From contig JBCDFL010000033.1 in assembly GCA_039178165.1 (NCBI GenBank), positions 1 through 22,196 on the forward strand: a stretch of 22,196 nt of DNA, written 5' to 3'. The notes under the pieces are model-generated. The model saw only the letters and a list, made by a program, of their open reading frames with translations, had not been told where the DNA came from and searched no databases. Positions within the stretch are counted from its first letter, which is position 1. Each line of letters starts with the position of its first letter. This document shows positions 21,338 to 22,196 of this stretch, piece by piece. The stretch is from JBCBCP01 sp039178165 (lineage in GTDB: Bacteria; Pseudomonadota; Alphaproteobacteria; Rhodobacterales; Rhodobacteraceae). A program made the translations under genes and the position numbers.

Positions 21338-21814
21338 CTACCGCTGAAGACCAACCAACCCCATCCCGACACACAGCAAAGCCGCGCCGCTCATCGCGCA
21401 GCGCGCGATGTTCCAGCGCTGCCAGCGATCCGCATAGGCGCTCCACCACCCCTCTGCATCCGCGGCGATCTGCTCGGGCGTGAGAGCCGCCAGCGCCTCG
21501 TTCATCGGCACGTTCACGAGCATCGTCGGCACCATCGCCCCAACAATGTAGATCGCCGCGGCGGCGCAAAACCACCACGCCGGCTGGCTGCCCCACAGGG
21601 ATAGACCCGCCGCCACCGACACCAGCGGCGTCGCGAAGAAGATCGGCGCAAAGACCGCGTTTCGGACGGAGGCGTTCATCGCCATCATCGTGTCGATGGC
21701 GCTTCCCGCGGGCAGCGTGTTTAGCCCCCAGATCGTCGAGCAAATCCAGGCGTAGAAAAAGTCGAAGATCGCCCCGTGAAAGAGCAGTGCGGCAAGGGCA
21801 GGCGGGGTGGTCAT
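21338..21814 (-). CDS. DUF1772 (anthrone oxygenase-like) membrane protein
   Basis: A 158-residue protein with about four hydrophobic segments (near 6-26, 55-73, 78-98 and 135-152) resembling DUF1772. The family mark is the loop after the third segment, VPTMLVNVPMNEALAAL, followed by AEGWWSAYADRWQRWNIAR, the W-x2-Y/W-x4-R-x-NxxR style pattern. The family includes fungal anthrone oxygenases, but bacterial members are mostly uncharacterised. AGGAG at good spacing supports the ATG at 21814; a TTG six bases earlier is too close to it. Divergent from ybgC with 92 bases between. Confidence 0.8.
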   Translation of the reverse strand: MTTPPALAALLFHGAIFDFFYAWICSTIWGLNTLPAGSAIDTMMAMNASVRNAVFAPIFFATPLVSVAAGLSLWGSQPAWWFCAAAAIYIVGAMVPTMLVNVPMNEALAALTPEQIAADAEGWWSAYADRWQRWNIARCAMSGAALLCVGMGLVGLQR

Positions 21815-21906
21815 CGGCAATCTCCTTTTCCCGTTACACGCGGCAGCCCGCCCTTTCCGGCGCGCCGGGGCCGTGAAATACTGCGCCCCAAACTGCGAGG
21901 GCCCCC

Positions 21907-22196
21907 ATGGCGCATATCTTTCCTCTGATCGTCTACTACGAGGACACCGACATGGGCGGGGTCGTCTACTACGCCAATTACCTCAAATTCATCGAACGCC
22001 CGCGCTCCACCATCGTCGAAGAGTTCGGCCTCGACCAGAACGCGATGAAGGCGGCGGGCCTCGTCTTCGTCGTCACGCGGGTGGAGGCGGACTACCTCGC
22101 GCCCGCGCGGCTCGGCGACCGGCTGGAGGTACACAGCACCCATTTTGCCAAAGGCGTGCGCTGGATCTTCGACCAAGAGGTGCGGCGCGGCGAACA
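21907..22196 (+). CDS. ybgC: Tol-Pal-associated acyl-CoA thioesterase YbgC (3' end beyond window)
   Basis: The first 96 codons of a hot-dog-fold thioesterase, running off the window end. The 4-hydroxybenzoyl-CoA thioesterase signature is clear: YYEDTDMGGVVYYANYLKF from residue 10, with Asp15 equivalent to the catalytic Asp18 of E. coli YbgC, then ERPRS. GAGGG stands just before the ATG. YbgC hydrolyses short acyl-CoAs and is linked to phospholipid metabolism; in proteobacteria it usually opens the tol-pal operon, so tolQ is expected just beyond the window. Confidence 0.93.
   Translation, partial: MAHIFPLIVYYEDTDMGGVVYYANYLKFIERPRSTIVEEFGLDQNAMKAAGLVFVVTRVEADYLAPARLGDRLEVHSTHFAKGVRWIFDQEVRRGE

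Overview
The window reads as chromosomal core sequence from a high-GC alphaproteobacterium, most likely a Rhodobacteraceae/Roseobacter-group member. The evidence is a strong G/C third-position bias, a phosphatidylcholine synthase, a DUF1127 protein, the pairings xerC-DUF484 and fsa/priA, and ruvCAB upstream of ybgC. I cannot name a species. No rRNA, tRNA, CRISPR, transposase, prophage or plasmid gene was found.

Layout. Positions 1-1422 are the 3' part of a flavoprotein that fuses a cyclic-nucleotide-binding domain to a thioredoxin-reductase-like oxidoreductase. A mostly non-coding stretch follows, with a repeat, a possible gene remnant and a good sigma-70-type promoter, leading into ileS and an overlapping DUF3253 gene. 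Positions 5160-5964 hold no gene. They carry four copies of a structured, palindromic repeat and two smaller palindromes. Next come ogt (DNA repair) and convergent pcs (lipid synthesis), then a minus-strand block DUF484 - xerC - small lipoprotein, and fsa (minus) divergent from priA (plus). Downstream of priA are paired hairpins and then a tight plus-strand cluster MFS - MATE - prmA, followed by a single-TM protein. Two back-to-back terminators separate that protein from a minus-strand DUF1127 gene. Then ruvC-ruvA-ruvB (Holliday junction processing), a RidA-family gene, a decayed small frame, an unrecognised conserved-looking gene, a fifth copy of the structured repeat, a minus-strand DUF1772 membrane protein, and the 5' end of ybgC, which usually begins the tol-pal cluster.

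How the genes work together. Most genes are housekeeping: translation (ileS, prmA), replication restart and recombination (priA, ruvCAB, xerC), DNA repair (ogt) and membrane lipid (pcs). I see no multi-gene accessory or defence system. The most interesting material is intergenic: a mosaic repeat family with paired stems whose sequences differ between copies while pairing is kept, a second GC-rich hairpin family upstream of priA and in the region upstream of ileS, and duplicated TTGCGCAA palindromes before the MFS gene. All coordinates and motifs were read by eye; no database search was run.
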